From contig OY986972.1 in assembly GCA_963920575.1 (NCBI GenBank), forward strand, positions 14,210,010 through 14,274,009: a stretch of 64,000 bases of DNA, in the 5' to 3' direction. The position numbers and the translations under genes are program-made. This document shows positions 1 to 10,341 of the stretch, one piece after another. The notes beneath the pieces were generated by a model. The model made no database searches. It saw only the letters and a list, made by a program, of their open reading frames with translations, and was not told the DNA's origin. Numbering within the stretch: the first letter of the stretch is position 1; the number at the start of each line of letters is the position of its first letter. Source of the DNA: Narthecium ossifragum. Taxonomy: Eukaryota; Streptophyta; Magnoliopsida; Dioscoreales; Nartheciaceae.

Positions 1-49
1 TCTCCTTTAGGCGGCCAGTAGTTTGGTACTGAAGGGAACCTCGACAATC

Positions 50-853
50 TCACGCCCATGCAAGCTTCACAGAAGAGCGGAAAATAGGAAGGGGTAGTCG
101 GAACTGTTGGAGCCGAAAGGGAGTAGGCCCCGACATTACTTGCTCAGAAAACAAGGATAATAAAAGAGGACGATGGTTAGACTCCATGAATGGTAGATGA
201 CGAACCGAAGCATGAGGAAGCCAAGACCGCCAGGATGAGTTGCAAAGCACTCGATCCAGGTGCTCTAGCAGCCGCCGCCGTCCATTAGATTTGTTGGAGT
301 AGGTAAAGGAGGCCCCCCTGAATCCCAGATCAATGAGACCTCCGCTTGAGATGAACCTAAGGAAATCCTCTGCCGATCTATGATAGGCAAAAGGAACTCC
401 TCCCTTCTGTTCTGAAGGTGCTAGAACCGCATTGAAGTCCCCCAACAGCATATGAGGCCAACCCCATCTATTAACTCTCTCCAGTTCCTCCCATAAATAC
501 CGCCTGCCCTGCCACATCCTTGCCGCATAAATTGCCGAGACAAACCACTGACCGGAGTAGCCAGAGGTGCCGACTCCATGGATAGCTTGATCCGAGAACT
601 TCACAAAAGACACATCGCCTACACTATCCCTCCACACTGCTAGGATGTCGCCATGTCTTCCCCTACTAGGAAGCAAAAAGGTTCTCCATCCGACACCCAT
701 CCTCGCATGAATATACTGCAGATGCTCATCCACAATTACCACCTCCAACAAAAAGACCATATCCAACTTATGGTCTTCAATCATACGTTTGCACATCCTC
801 ACTGCCCTCTTAGGCCCAATCCCATGAAGGTTCCCGGATAGAATATGTGACAT
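50..853 (-). pseudogene. LINE-0 ORF2, endonuclease/exonuclease/phosphatase domain
   Basis: A 267-residue stretch matching the N-terminal APE-type endonuclease of plant LINE ORF2, the enzyme that nicks target DNA to prime reverse transcription. Visible motifs are LLGDFNAVL with a following EQKGG (catalytic Asp/Asn strand), LDRVLCN, and near the end ESNHRPLLLSL, which corresponds to the family's SDHxPL motif but has Asn in place of the catalytic Asp. The frame stops at 50, before the reverse transcriptase. The changed D residue and the stop argue for a dead copy. The start at 853 follows a diverged form of the usual 'WNCRGLG' beginning. Confidence 0.85.
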
Positions 854-1134
854 CTATAACTCTGTTAAGCAGAGGTATCGCCCACCTCCTAGGCCTCAAC
901 TCGGCTCCTCTTCGGCCGACCATTACCCTGACCACCGTCCACCTGCATTCCGCTGCCCTCATGGGGAAGGTCCCCTGTCCTCGATTGAGTGAACCCGGGT
1001 GGGCAAGGAGGGTTGTCTCCAAATAGCGCCAGTTGTAGGTTGCGGAGCCCCTATGCATGAAATTTAGACATCTCTTCCCTCCCAATCTCATCCTGCTTAT
1101 CCTCTGCCTTCTGCTGTGTTCCCGACAGTAGATA
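810..1134 (-). pseudogene. LINE-0 ORF1/ORF2 junction remnant
   Basis: LINE sequence between the solo LTR at 1135 and the ORF2 start. A 93-residue open frame (810-1091) overlaps the beginning of ORF2 in another frame, as expected for the low-complexity C-terminal tail of ORF1. No domain is recognisable. It is assigned only by position and by continuity with LINE-0 on the far side of the LTR. Confidence 0.45.
1130..1134. repeat. Target-site duplication, left copy (AGATA)
   Basis: AGATA directly precedes the TG of the solo LTR and is repeated at 3537-3541 directly after its CA. A 5-bp duplication is the normal signature of gypsy integrase. Confidence 0.85.
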
Positions 1135-1287
1135 TGTGAGGACCTGTCCCTCTATTCCTGTAGCTCGTTGTTGACCACAAGAGCAATTTGGTAAATTGCG
1201 CCTTGTAAGTTAGTTTCTCACCCGCTTGCGTGCACAGCCTTTGATGGATGGTTGTGTTTGACTAGATCTGTTTGGGAGGTTTTTGAC

Positions 1288-1372
1288 TGTGGATCGATCC
1301 AGCCAGTCTTGGATTGATCGGACTTGGTGTGTTCGATCGATCGGACTCGGAGTTGGATCGATCGGACACTGT
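1288..1372. repeat. GATCGATC-motif cluster 1 in solo LTR
   Basis: Four close copies of a GATCGATC-centred palindrome, two extended to GATCGATCGGAC, within 85 bp. A second cluster occurs in the same LTR at 2268-2456. The same extended core recurs in the unrelated Athila LTRs of this window. A regulatory role is inferred only. Confidence 0.7.
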
Positions 1373-1439
1373 AGCTTGTCGGTGGAGTTGCGAGGACGGC
1401 CGTCGTGGCCGTCGCTCTCCACTGTCAGGGGAGAGGAGA

Positions 1440-1640
1440 CTTTCTCTCCTCTGTTCCCCCTTTTCCCCGGCCCTCCCGGCTTTCCCCGGCCTTTTCTTCC
1501 TCTTCTCTTCCTTCTCTTCTCTTCCTTCTTCCTCCCTTCTTTCTTCTTCTTCCACAGCTCTGCTTGCTCTGTTCTTCCCGACAGCCACCTTCTTCTTCGC
1601 CGTTCTTCCTCCTCCGGCCACCGTTTTGGGTGTTCCAAAG
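1440..1640 (+). repeat. CT-rich (pyrimidine) tract in the LTR
   Basis: A strand-asymmetric C+T-rich segment, mostly TCTTCC and CTTCTT runs. It generates several overlapping spurious open frames on both strands. A similar leader-like pyrimidine tract is common around transcription starts in plant LTRs; that role here is inference. Confidence 0.6.
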
Positions 1641-2267
1641 CTCATTGTATCCATGGCGGCGTGAGGAAGATCCCTGTCATGGTTTAGTTGCTTGGTTAGC
1701 AGCCGTTTAGCGGAGAATCAGCCGAGGATTAGCATTTCCGGTAGGTGTTCTACCTACGTGCGTTGTTTAATGGGTTTCTCTTAATCTAGACGTTAGATCT
1801 TGCTGTATTTGTGTTGTTGGATGCATGTTGCTTAGTATAATTTCTGGTTTAAGTTTCATAAGCTTTGGTTGAGATTTTAGTAGGATTTATGCATGTTTAA
1901 TCTCGGATTTTCCAGTTTTTACTGTTCTTGGGTTGTGATGAATATAAGAGTTGTAGATCTCTGAGTTATCTCTCAAACTCAACTAATTTTTTAATTTTCT
2001 GATTTTCGTATGATTTGTTATGAATTTATTACTGGAGGGCTGCGTTGCAGCAAATACTTGGTAAGTTAGTTTGATTAGCGGTTTTGATTAGTATTTTTCC
2101 GTTAATCTAGCCGTTGGATGATTCTGGATTTTGGATATGTTGATCCATGCTTATAGATCTACTGGAGACTAGGTTGGATCCCGAATCTGACATCGGTTGG
2201 ACGTCGGATCGGCGGATCAACTAGCTGCTATGTAGAGAATGGTTTCTCTTTCTTGGGCTTCCCGAGT

Positions 2268-2456
2268 TCGATCGATCGGACTGCAAAGTGGGATCGATCG
2301 GACTGCAAGTAGGATCGATCGGACTGCAAAGTAGGATCGATCGGACTTCAGGTAGGATCGATCCATGGGTATGTTGGATCGATCCAGGTTGCACCCAAGA
2401 TGGTCTGTTCACTGAGGGCTGTCGGATCGATCCATGGGTATGTTTGGATCGATCTA
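2268..2456. repeat. GATCGATC-motif cluster 2 in solo LTR
   Basis: Eight copies of GGATCGATC-type units at roughly 20-bp spacing at first (2270, 2291, 2311, 2333, 2354, 2374), then two more near 2426 and 2445. The first four carry GGACTG/GGACTT after the palindrome; later ones carry CATGGG or AGG. The regular spacing suggests local tandem duplication of a short module. Confidence 0.75.
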
Positions 2457-2519
2457 GTGTTTCCCAGGAGCAGTATATGAGGGTAGCAGAGAATGGCATG
2501 TTAGTGTTATTGCTATAAC

Positions 2520-2760
2520 TATTGTTTGTTACCGTTTTGTGGTTGAACCGGGAGTGTGATGACTTCTAGGATTGTGTAGAATAAATAAGGCTGGCTGTAT
2601 GCCCTTTATCGCTTTGTGGTTAACCGAGGGAGTCATGAACCCTCGGGAATGCTTAGTATAAATGGGCTGTCTGTATGCCTTTTATCGCTTTGTGGTTAAC
2701 CGAGGGAGTCATGAACCTCGGGAATGTTTAGTATAAACGGGCCGTAAGTATGCCCTTTGA
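2520..2760 (+). repeat. Tandem repeat of about 78 bp inside the solo LTR
   Basis: Two near-identical units beginning at about 2594 and 2668, each containing TATCGCTTTGTGGTTAACCG and GGGAATG, with a more diverged copy just before them (2520-2590) and a partial copy after. It is an internal LTR minisatellite of unknown function. Confidence 0.7.
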
Positions 2761-3582
2761 TTGTTGCTTGTTTATACTGTTGCATGCATTTTTGATTGTG
2801 CATTAGATGCCTAGGGTTTGACTGTAGTACTGTTAGTCTGCTGTTTTGGGTCGGGTTAGCTCTGTTGCTTGGAGTGCTGAGAGTTGGTTGTCATAACCAC
2901 GGTTGTTCCGCCAAGTGTGGAGGTCCCGCTTGGAGGGGGTGTCCTACAGGTATCGTCCTTGTCCACCCTGTGTCAGGGATTGTCGGAGGAGGTGCACCCT
3001 AGGCAGTGGCTATCGGAGACGTACTTTGGACAGGTACCCTTTGGGTTATTGACGAGATTTATGGGGTCCTTGGCAGGCTTCAGTACTTGGCACAGAGCTA
3101 GTTCAGTTGCAGTTTCCCCTTCCTTGTGTGTGTAGTAGAGTAGAACCCTACTGAGCTTAGTGCTCACTCCTACCCGGGCAGCGTTTGCAGGTGCAGGTAC
3201 CAGCTCTCCTGTGGTGGGCCCTAGTTGCTCGTCCTGCGGTGGCGCGTCGACGAAAGGGCATGTTTGAGAGCCAAGATGGTTTCTGCTGTGCTTTTCAGGA
3301 GACTACTGATGATGTAACTTTTTGAGTTTTATACATCATTTGTACATGAGGACTGGTTTATGTAAATCTTAATGTAACTTTGTTTTATAAACAGTCTTGT
3401 AATAATAGGAGTTGTTAGATTTACTTCCGTCTTCTGACTGCTTGTTGTAACTATTTCCGCCAGTTGTAGTTAGTAGATGTAGGAACCCCCCCCTCGTGTC
3501 CTGGTCCGGGTGGGTCTTCTGGGCTAGGGAGCGACAAGATACCCCTTAGGTACCACTAGTGGACCCGGTCGCCTCTGTCCCC

Positions 3583-4060
3583 CTACTCCCGTCGATACCA
3601 GCCGATCTCAATAGGGGTCAGCGTAGCGATCTCCTCGTCAGAAAGGTGCGTCTCCGTCGGACCATCTTGTAGCGTGGCAAATTTATTAGCAAGACGAGGG
3701 GGCCCCTGAGCCGTCGAGTTGGCTGGCTTCAATGAGGACGCATCCACCGATACTCCTTGCTTAGCCAATTGCATCTTCTTTCCCGTAGATGATCCACCCG
3801 CGCCAACCTAGTTTCTGATTCGAACCATAGCAACATCTGCAGAACCCGTTCCTGCTCTGCTGGCTGTAAATTGGAAACTGATGTTGGTTGTAGAGGATAC
3901 CTTCTCTGCCACATCCACCGATTTCTTGCCCCGATTTGCATCTCCCCCAGATATGGTCCAGTCCGTGGAATCCTCCCTCTCCCTCCCGTTCGAATTTGAA
4001 TTTGATCCTCTTTCCATCTCCATCTTATCCATCTTACCAGATTTGCCTCCTTCCCCTCTC
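3583..4060 (-). pseudogene. LINE-0 ORF1 C-terminal region
   Basis: The middle piece of LINE-0 between the two solo LTRs. On the minus strand one frame runs from the LTR boundary (4060) to 3583, broken by one TAG at 3808-3810. The protein is hydrophilic, rich in Ser, Lys, Glu and Asn, with no recognised domain, as expected for the linker at the end of plant LINE ORF1. It lines up with ORF1 (5797-6858) only after a frameshift near 5800. Confidence 0.6.
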
Positions 4061-5736
4061 TGATGTCGCTCAAATGTGTCACGCACAGCGGTCGCGGTGC
4101 AGTACAGCATAAGAGAGGTCGAATCCCACAGAGAGACAAGCAGGAAAGATCCAGAAACATAGATAATAATATATTGAAGACAATGAAGAAAGCTAACTAA
4201 ATTAAATTAGATCAAAGGATTAATGATAATATAATGTTAACTAAAGATATCAGGCTTTTGATAAGGCTAGGCTTCAGGAATCACTTCACTCGGATTTAGG
4301 CTCTTCTCTTCTCAATGGTCCATATAATACTCAGTTAAGGGATTCACATCCCAATCACCTTAACCGGAATATATAGAATTATGAATCTGATAAAACATAT
4401 AAATGTCTCTTCCTACGATTGGTTCTTCCTTTTTATAGTTCTAACTTCATCCAACCAAACCTAAGAATGCACGATACCGGCTGTCACTACAGACAACGCG
4501 CAGCAAAAGTTCATCGGGACAAAGCCCTAACTCTAACCGGATCTCTAAGAATACACAATACCAACTCTCACAATCGGCAATGCATAGCAAAGATCTCACG
4601 GTATAGAGCCCCAACCTTATCTAACCAGATCCCTAAGAATATATAATACCAGCTGTCACTACGGGCAATGTATAGCAAAGGTCTAGCAAGACTCGGTAGG
4701 AGAATCAAAAGAGAAGACTATGGGATTATAAGATCATGAAAGAAGCATGACTGGATTCATAATATTAATCATCCACATAGAAATCTATAATCTAAAAATA
4801 ATATTTAAAGATCCAATACATAGAAAAGAGTTTAACAATAAAGCTTAAAAACATGAACCATCGTTGGAGAAGAAGCCCTAGTCCTCGCTAGATCATCCGT
4901 CCGCCATGCCCGTGGATTACTCGGCCATGGATGGAGATGTCTTCATCTTCTTCCTCTTGAAAAAGTCCTGAAAAGAGCCTCCAAAAACGTCCAAGAAGTC
5001 CCCCTCAAACCCTAGAAAGAGTCCTATTTATAGCCCCAAAGTCTCTCCATCAACGGATTTGATCTAAACCGTTGATTTAATTCACTGGGAACGTCCGATC
5101 GATCCTCCTCGAGATGTTGGATCGATCGGTCTCATTAAAATCTTCAACTTCTATGTACGCCCGAGTCCGATCGATCGAAGTATGGGCGCTGGATCGATCG
5201 GATGCGTTAAAATCCGCTGATTTTGGCTTTTTCGGAGTCCGATCGATCGGACCATTGGTGTCGGATCGATCGGACCCCATAGGAGCGATGGAGGGATCGA
5301 TCGGATGCGTTGTGGCTGAAAAACACATGTTCTGTCACGTTTTTGGGTGGTCCGATCGATCGGCGGATCGCTCGGACTTCCAACTTATTTTCCTTTCTGC
5401 CATTCAGACTGCGCATCGGTACTGAAATTGCCGTAACTTCCTCTAGGAAACTCGGAATCACGAACCGTAAAATTCTCCAGAATCTAGAATTCAAGAGCTT
5501 CCCAACTATATGTGGCACATCATCTAGTTCTTCATGAGAAGGTACAGATTAATTTTTGAAGTTGATCCATATACTCTTTTCAGCTTCTTTTAGCTCCAAT
5601 TTCCTGCATTTTCCAAACAACCATGTGAAGTAACATATAGATATAAAAATAGTAATAAAGATGCTGATTAAGGATAATAATCTAGCAATTGAGATGGTTA
5701 TAAGGTTGTTCAGAGTGCACTTTCATGCACTCATCA
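4061..5736 (-). mobile_element. Solo LTR of the Athila family, TSD CTCTC
   Basis: This is the reverse complement of the Athila LTRs at 10342-12088 and 18899-20646. It begins TGATGTCGCTCAAATGTGTC and ends TGCACTCATCA on the plus strand. It is flanked by perfect 5-bp duplications, CTCTC at 4056-4060 and 5737-5741. It lacks internal sequence, so it is a solo LTR. It is more diverged from the two paired LTRs than they are from each other. On the minus strand the order is GATCGATC array (about 5345-5095), TATA box (5025-5032), then the transcribed region. Short open frames inside it are LTR sequence. Confidence 0.95.
5025..5032 (-). promoter_or_regulatory. TATA box of the Athila solo LTR
   Basis: TATTTATA on the plus strand reads TATAAATA on the minus strand. 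It occupies the same place as TATAAATA at 11118 and 19675 in the paired LTRs, a short distance downstream of the GATCGATC array. Confidence 0.65.
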
Positions 5737-5796
5737 CTCTCCTGTTTGTTAAACCGCTCCTAATAACCACCGGTGATTTCGGTTTCCATATTTGAT

Positions 5797-6858
5797 TCAA
5801 CATTGGCCCTCTTCGGCCATCATCCGGCGGCTGACGGTCCCCCTGATGCCCTTTTGTACGCCAACGCCTGACTGCACTACTTTCCAGCCACCATCCTCCT
5901 CAATATGAGCCGTCCCAGTACCTACTGTGTTGGTTGGCCTCTCCTCTGTTCTGTGCACTGGCGTTAGTGATGGAGTCTCTGAAGGATGTCCTAGCACCTC
6001 TTCCTCTTCCAGCAAACGCTGACACCTTCCAGCAAAATGCCCAAGATACCCACACCTCTCACATAACACTACATTCTCATACACCAGTTCCTGCATAAAT
6101 GTCTCCTCCACACCAGCTGCATTCAAAAATGTAACCGGCGTCTCCTTACGGACGGGTTCCATTGCATCCACCTCAACGCATACCCGTGTGTATCGCCCTC
6201 GTTCTAAGAACTTCGTAGATGCATCAATTGCCACTGGCCTACCAACAGTTGCAGCTATGATCAGTAGAGGTTCGCGCTCCAGCAAATCATGAGGGAGCTC
6301 CGGCATTCGGACCCAGACGAGGACCTTCGTGAAGTCGGACGCCTGAGGTCGAAAGCATGGCCGCCATCGGATCAATGATAAAGTCTTGCCATCAATAGTC
6401 CACGACCCTCTAGTCAGAACCTTGAGCATATCGTTCTCATTGGCAAACATGAAAACAAAAACTCCAAGGGCACGATCCGTAACCAGGAACGGCTCCGCTG
6501 TCTTCCACAAAAATGCTAGCCTCCGTCGCAAAAAGTCCAGCCCCACTCTGCCTCCAAAGAATCTCCCAAACAGCGTGAACTCCCACTTTTTCTGGCAGCG
6601 CTCAAACACCTCCGGCGGTATGCAAACACCACCTTGCCGTGATTGCACCAGTCTCATAGCTTCATCATCTCCAACCAGAGGACTCTCCATCTCCATTCCC
6701 GTCACCACGTTAGCCCACGATACAGATTTAAGTCCTTCCTCACCAGCCACTTCTCCGCCCGCGCCCGTTTCTGCTCCCTGTGGCATGCCTCGTCCCATCT
6801 CCTGTAGCGTACCGCCCTCAACCCCTAGCTCCCCATCGGACTCTGCTTCCACTGTCAA
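5797..6858 (-). pseudogene. LINE-0 ORF1 (DUF4283-like, CCHC zinc knuckle)
   Basis: A 353-residue frame. The central part (about residues 85-230) contains the plant LINE ORF1 signature: a WEFTLFGRFFGG segment, a 'GPW-ING' equivalent (GSWTIDG), an R-W-P-FRP segment, and V-VWVRMPELP. A CX2CX4HX4C knuckle (CERCGYLGHFAGRC) follows near residue 270. The protein is the RNA-binding component of the retrotransposon particle. The N-terminal 60 residues are acidic and Gly-rich. The frame ends at 5797, but the reading continues in another frame up to the Athila solo LTR, so the end is a frameshift. Confidence 0.85.
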
Positions 6859-7079
6859 GAAATTAAAAGTTGAAGCCGAAGAATTTGATTATCTAAGGAT
6901 TACAAGATAACTGGCCTTTGATCTGGTTGGTAGGTGACTTTTTTGGGTATTTCGTAGGGTCTTATCAATTTTTTTTAGGGAGAAGGGTCAATAGGGGATA
7001 AAAAAATGGTGTTTGTCAATAGATCATCTTTGTTTTTTTATATGACAATAGGGGCTGATGGGACAAAAATGCCCCCCTA
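6859..7079. other. LINE-0 5' end and flank, no gene seen
   Basis: AT-rich sequence between LINE-0 ORF1 and the GC-rich minisatellite. It contains the LINE 5' untranslated region and an unclassified stretch with T runs. I see no coding potential. Confidence 0.4.
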
Positions 7080-7800
7080 GCCACCCCCAAACCCCCCCCC
7101 CCCAAGCCGGCACCCGCCTCGCGCCTCCTCACCCGCCGGCCAGCCTCCCCCGGTAGATCCCGCCCCAGATCCGGCCTCCCTAGCAGCCCCCGCCCCAGAT
7201 CCGGCCTCCCTAGCAGCCCCCGCCGTCGATCGCCCCCCTTCCACCACCACCTCCTTCCCCGCCTCAATCTCCGGCGTCCTCGCCATGAATCCGACCGCAC
7301 CGCCCCCCTTCCGGCCGCTCCGCTCGAGGTCCACCGCCCCCGCCCAGATCCGGCAAACCCCGCCTCCAGATCCGCTGTCCCCGCCCCAGATCCGGCGTCT
7401 GCCGCCCCGGATCCGGCGTCCCCACCCCGGATCCGACCGCACCACCCCCCTTCCGGCCGCCCCGCTCGAGATCCACCGCCCTCGCCCACATCTGGCTGCC
7501 CCTGCCTCCGGATCCGGCATCCCCGCCCCGGATCCGGCGATCCCACCCCAGATCTGACGTCCACCGCCCCGAATCCGGCGTCTCCGCCCCAGATCCGGCG
7601 TCCCCCCGCCCCGGATCCGACCGCACCGCCCCTCTTCCGGCCGCCCCGCTCGAGATCCATTGCCCCCGTCCAAATCCGACAACCCCGCCACCGGATCCGC
7701 CATCCCCGGCCCGGATCCGGCATCCCCGCCCCAGATCCGGCGTCCCACCGCCCCAGATCCGGTGTCCGCCGCCTCGGATCCGACCGCGCACCGCCCCACT
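7080..7800. repeat. GC-rich minisatellite with GATCCGGC core
   Basis: About 700 bp of imperfect tandem units near 21 bp, each with GATCCGGC followed by a variable RTCC and CCCCGCCCCA. Longer composite blocks containing CTTCCGGCCGC recur at about 7310, 7450 and 7635. Because the unit length is divisible by three, several frames stay open on both strands and give Gly/Arg- or Pro/Ser-rich repetitive products. I judge these artefacts. The composition differs sharply from the AT-rich flanks. Confidence 0.8.
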
Positions 7801-7959
7801 TCTGTTGCTTTTTTACTTTTTTTTTTAATTATTGAAAAGTCCTGTGATCCTTTTTTTTACAAGTAAATTATTTGTCTCACCTATTAATTTTTGTAATTGA
7901 CAATAAAATTTTTCACAAATATTTCTTAATTTGTTAGACTAATTTTTGACTTAAGTTAC

Positions 7960-8460
7960 TTTCCACAAATCTACAATTGCAAAAAAGTGAAAAGTAACTT
8001 ATACAAGTTAATAACTTGTACATTTATAAAAAAAATGGAAAGTAACTTGTACATATGAAAAGTAAGTTGTACATAATGGAAAGTAACTTGTATATGAAAG
8101 GTAACTTGTACAATTATAAAAATAGTGGAAACTAACTTGTATATGCAAAGTAACTTGTACAAGTTACTTTTCACTGGTTTATTTCCATTGATTTAATATG
8201 GAAAGTAACTTACTTTCCATTGATTTAATCTGGAAAGTAACTTACTTTCCACTGGGAATACGAATAGTCACTAAGAATATGAATAGTTGAAAAGTAACTT
8301 GTAAAAGTTACTTTCCACGTTTATTTCCATTGGTTTAATCCGGAAAGTAACTTACTTTCCATTGGTTTAATCTGGAAAGTAACTTACTTTCCACTAGGTA
8401 GTTACTTTCCACTGAGAATACGAACAGTCACTAAGAATATGAACAGTCACTGGAAGGGCA
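7960..8460. repeat. AT-rich palindrome array (AGTAACTT family)
   Basis: Repeated AAAGTAACTTGTAC units (7985-8165) are followed by four copies of a 19-nt near-perfect palindrome, GGAAAGTAACTTACTTTCC, starting at 8200, 8232, 8342 and 8373. A perfect 24-bp palindrome lies at 8147-8170. The copies are joined by ATTGATTTAATCT-type spacers. Coding potential is absent. It may be part of a non-autonomous DNA element, since flanks near 7010 and 8480 both carry T-rich tracts next to 'ATGCCC', but I could not confirm terminal repeats. Confidence 0.7.
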
Positions 8461-8913
8461 TTTTAGTATTAAAAAAAAATGTTTGCCCTAAATGCCTTAA
8501 GGAAAAGGTATTTGGTGTTTTGGGAAAATATTTCCTTCTCAGAGCCCTAAATGCCAATTATCACTTTTTTTTAATGCAATATGAACAATTAGCATTTTCA
8601 TATAGTTAATTGCATCCCTCATCTACTAAATTGGTTTTACAACCTATGGTTCTGCATTTCAACTCAAATGTCGATCATTAATTCTTACCCAATAATTTAG
8701 GTGTTTCTGACTTATTTGATATGTTAAAAAACAAATGACCATTGTCGGGTCAGTAGCAGTAGTCCAATATTATTTGTATTGAGGCACTTATTTGGATAAA
8801 TTCTACTATCCTAAACCTTGTTTATCACATGAGGTGCATACAATTGACGAATCCTATAGTAGGCTGAGTGTTACTTTATTTTTTGGAGGCAACCATCTAG
8901 CTTTTCTAGCTCT
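8461..8913. other. AT-rich intergenic or intronic sequence
   Basis: No coding potential is visible. Because LINE-1 begins at 8930 and its right target duplication is followed by an ITPK splice acceptor, this stretch is probably the upstream part of the ITPK intron. I could not find an upstream ITPK exon. Confidence 0.4.
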
Positions 8914-8929
8914 CCATTTCCTTTATACT
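8914..8929. repeat. LINE-1 target-site duplication, left copy (16 bp)
   Basis: CCATTTCCTTTATACT occurs here, directly before the T run that is the LINE's reverse-complemented poly(A), and again at 25324-25339. The match is exact over 16 bp and defines LINE-1 as 8930-25323. Confidence 0.92.
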
Positions 8930-8966
8930 TTTTTTTGATGAGTTGAGCCTAAAGGCTAAGAGTTAT

Positions 8967-9767
8967 TTACAATAATGAAGCCAAGGCCTCAACCCCAACT
9001 TCATGTTTCCAGTCAAAACTGGTGCGATGATGTCTACACCATTTGGCAACACGGTCTGCTACAACATTAGAAGACCTACTGACAAATAGAAAAAGGACTG
9101 ATTCAAATCCCAAAACCAGCTTCCAAACTCTCTTTGCAAGCTGCTCCAAGCCCCCTGGCCACACTTTCACACTATTGATCATGTCAATAACCTCTTTAGC
9201 ATCTGATTCTACTATGATTTTACTTCTCCCTCTATCTTTAGCCCACTCCAAGGCTCTCAAGATAGCCATAAGCTCTGCTTCAAACACCGTATCTGCATCA
9301 ATTTCAACACCTCTAATTGAGCACAAATCCCCATGTTTAGACAATTCCACTGCTGCAGCTGCTGAGTTCCCTGAACCTTCATCATAAGAGGCATCAGTCT
9401 GGTACACCCAAACACCCCCATATGCAATACCTCGACGCCCATTTTGCCCCAGAGACGTTAAGAACTCATCAGCAAGCCTTTTAGCTCTCTTAGCTAATAT
9501 CTCAGGTTGTTCTCCCCAACCTTCAAAGACCCTGAGATTCCGGTCCTTCCAGGCTGACCACAACCCATAGCCTACATAAGCTTTAAGTTTCATAACTCCC
9601 TGTTGGCTGGCAGATTTAGATATCACCCAAAGAAGTTGGCTCAGGTTCCAATCCCAGAGTTGCACTCCACATTCAATAAGAAGTAAATTAATGACCTCCC
9701 TTATAGCGTTGCACTCAAAAAGTGTATGCAAAATGGTTTCCGGATGAGCTTCACACCTCGGGCACAA
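8967..9767 (-). pseudogene. LINE-1 ORF2 C-terminus: zf-RVT end and RNase H
   Basis: The 266-residue frame starts in the zinc-binding zf-RVT region (CPRCEAHPETILHTLFEC, a CxxC...H...C pattern). A linker follows, then an RNase H-like domain with the acidic positions QTDASYD, AELMAILRALEWA and VESDAKEVI, ending with SSNVVADRVAKWCRHH. RNase H would remove template RNA after first-strand synthesis. A stop near 9768 separates it from the rest of zf-RVT. Confidence 0.88.
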
Positions 9768-9791
9768 CCTGTCTGATGAAGAACACCACTT

Positions 9792-10341
9792 TCAAAGAGC
9801 TTCTCTCACTGGTAACCTCCCCTTAAAAGCCTTCCATAAAAAGTGTTTGATCCTTGGCCCAACAGGCATTCTCCATAGACTTGACCAATTAACCTCCCCT
9901 GCATTCTCCCAGCTCGGTTTGTATCTGCTGGCTAGAAACATATAAGCTGAAGATGCCGACACATGCCCACTGCTGCTATACTGCCATCGAGCTTCATCTC
10001 TTTGTGATCTTGGATTACTGGAAATACAAGCAATAGCTTGTGCAATCTCGGGATGAAAAAGATTCCCCAACAACTCTTGGTTCCACCCGTCATCTGTCAT
10101 AAGGTCACCCACCATTAATCTGTCTGCACCATCCCCCCAGAACAGAGAGGGCTTTGAGGATAAAGCCTCATCCAAAATCCAGTGGTCCTCCACAACCCGA
10201 ACTTCACTATGGTTCCCAGGGGTCCATAGCAATCCCAAATTAAGATCCTCTGCGGCCTTGCACACCTGCTTCCAGTGAGCTGAGCCATAATGTTTAAACT
10301 TAGGATGTCTTCCTTGCTATTGGTATTTAGCTCTAGCAAAT
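9792..10341 (-). pseudogene. LINE-1 ORF2, zf-RVT N-terminal part
   Basis: A 157-residue frame (9792-10265) with SLWRMPVGPRIKHFLWKAFKGRLPVREAL, the segment that precedes the zinc-binding motif in plant LINE ORF2 (quoted in part by its landmark VGPRIKHFLW). Upstream sequence up to the Athila boundary at 10341 continues the LINE in shifted frames. The next LINE base after the Athila element is at 20652. Confidence 0.8.

Larger units (their letters stand above)
1135..3536 (+). mobile_element. Solo LTR, Ty3/gypsy type, 2.4 kb, TSD AGATA
   Basis: The sequence begins TGTGAGGACC and ends GGGAGCGACA (TG...CA). It is flanked by a perfect 5-bp duplication, AGATA at 1130-1134 and AGATA at 3537-3541. No internal coding region, primer site or second LTR is present, so this is a solo LTR left by LTR-LTR recombination. 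The length and the 3' part (polyadenylation-like region, then a conserved 'GAGCTTAGTGCTCAC' segment) resemble plant chromovirus-type gypsy LTRs; that class is an inference. It sits inside LINE-0. The open frames within 1210-1710 are products of a CT-rich tract and do not look like genes. Confidence 0.9.
1..6910 (-). mobile_element. LINE-0: L1-type non-LTR retrotransposon, nested and incomplete
   Basis: An L1-like LINE on the minus strand, read in three pieces (about 6910-5737, 4060-3537, 1134-1) separated by two solo LTRs. The first piece encodes ORF1 (DUF4283-like domain and CCHC knuckle), the second an ORF1 tail, the third the ORF1/ORF2 junction and the ORF2 endonuclease. The reverse transcriptase and 3' end lie beyond the left edge, so the 3' target duplication cannot be tested. 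The 5' end is placed near 6.86-6.91 kb from the ORF1 start and is approximate. Deleting the two LTRs leaves one colinear LINE. Confidence 0.88.

Noticed and set aside
1210..1710. Several overlapping open frames of 100-142 residues on both strands
   Set aside because: They arise from a C/T-rich tract within the solo LTR and have low-complexity Ser/Leu/Phe or Glu/Lys/Arg content, with no domain.
4419..4646. Conserved frame starting MVLPFYSSNFIQPNLRM, present in three LTR copies (also 11411-11731, 19969-20289)
   Set aside because: It is LTR sequence downstream of the TATA box and antisense to the element, made of internal LTR repeats. Conservation follows from copy relationship.
5077..5425. Frames rich in repeated D-R-S-D residues, also at 2221-2518 and 10749-10977
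   Set aside because: Translation of the GATCGATCGGAC repeats; the same peptides appear in every LTR copy and on both strands.
7016..7866. Gly/Arg-rich frames up to 240 residues and a Pro-rich frame on the other strand
   Set aside because: The minisatellite unit length is a multiple of three, so frames stay open by periodicity. No start context or domain supports a gene.
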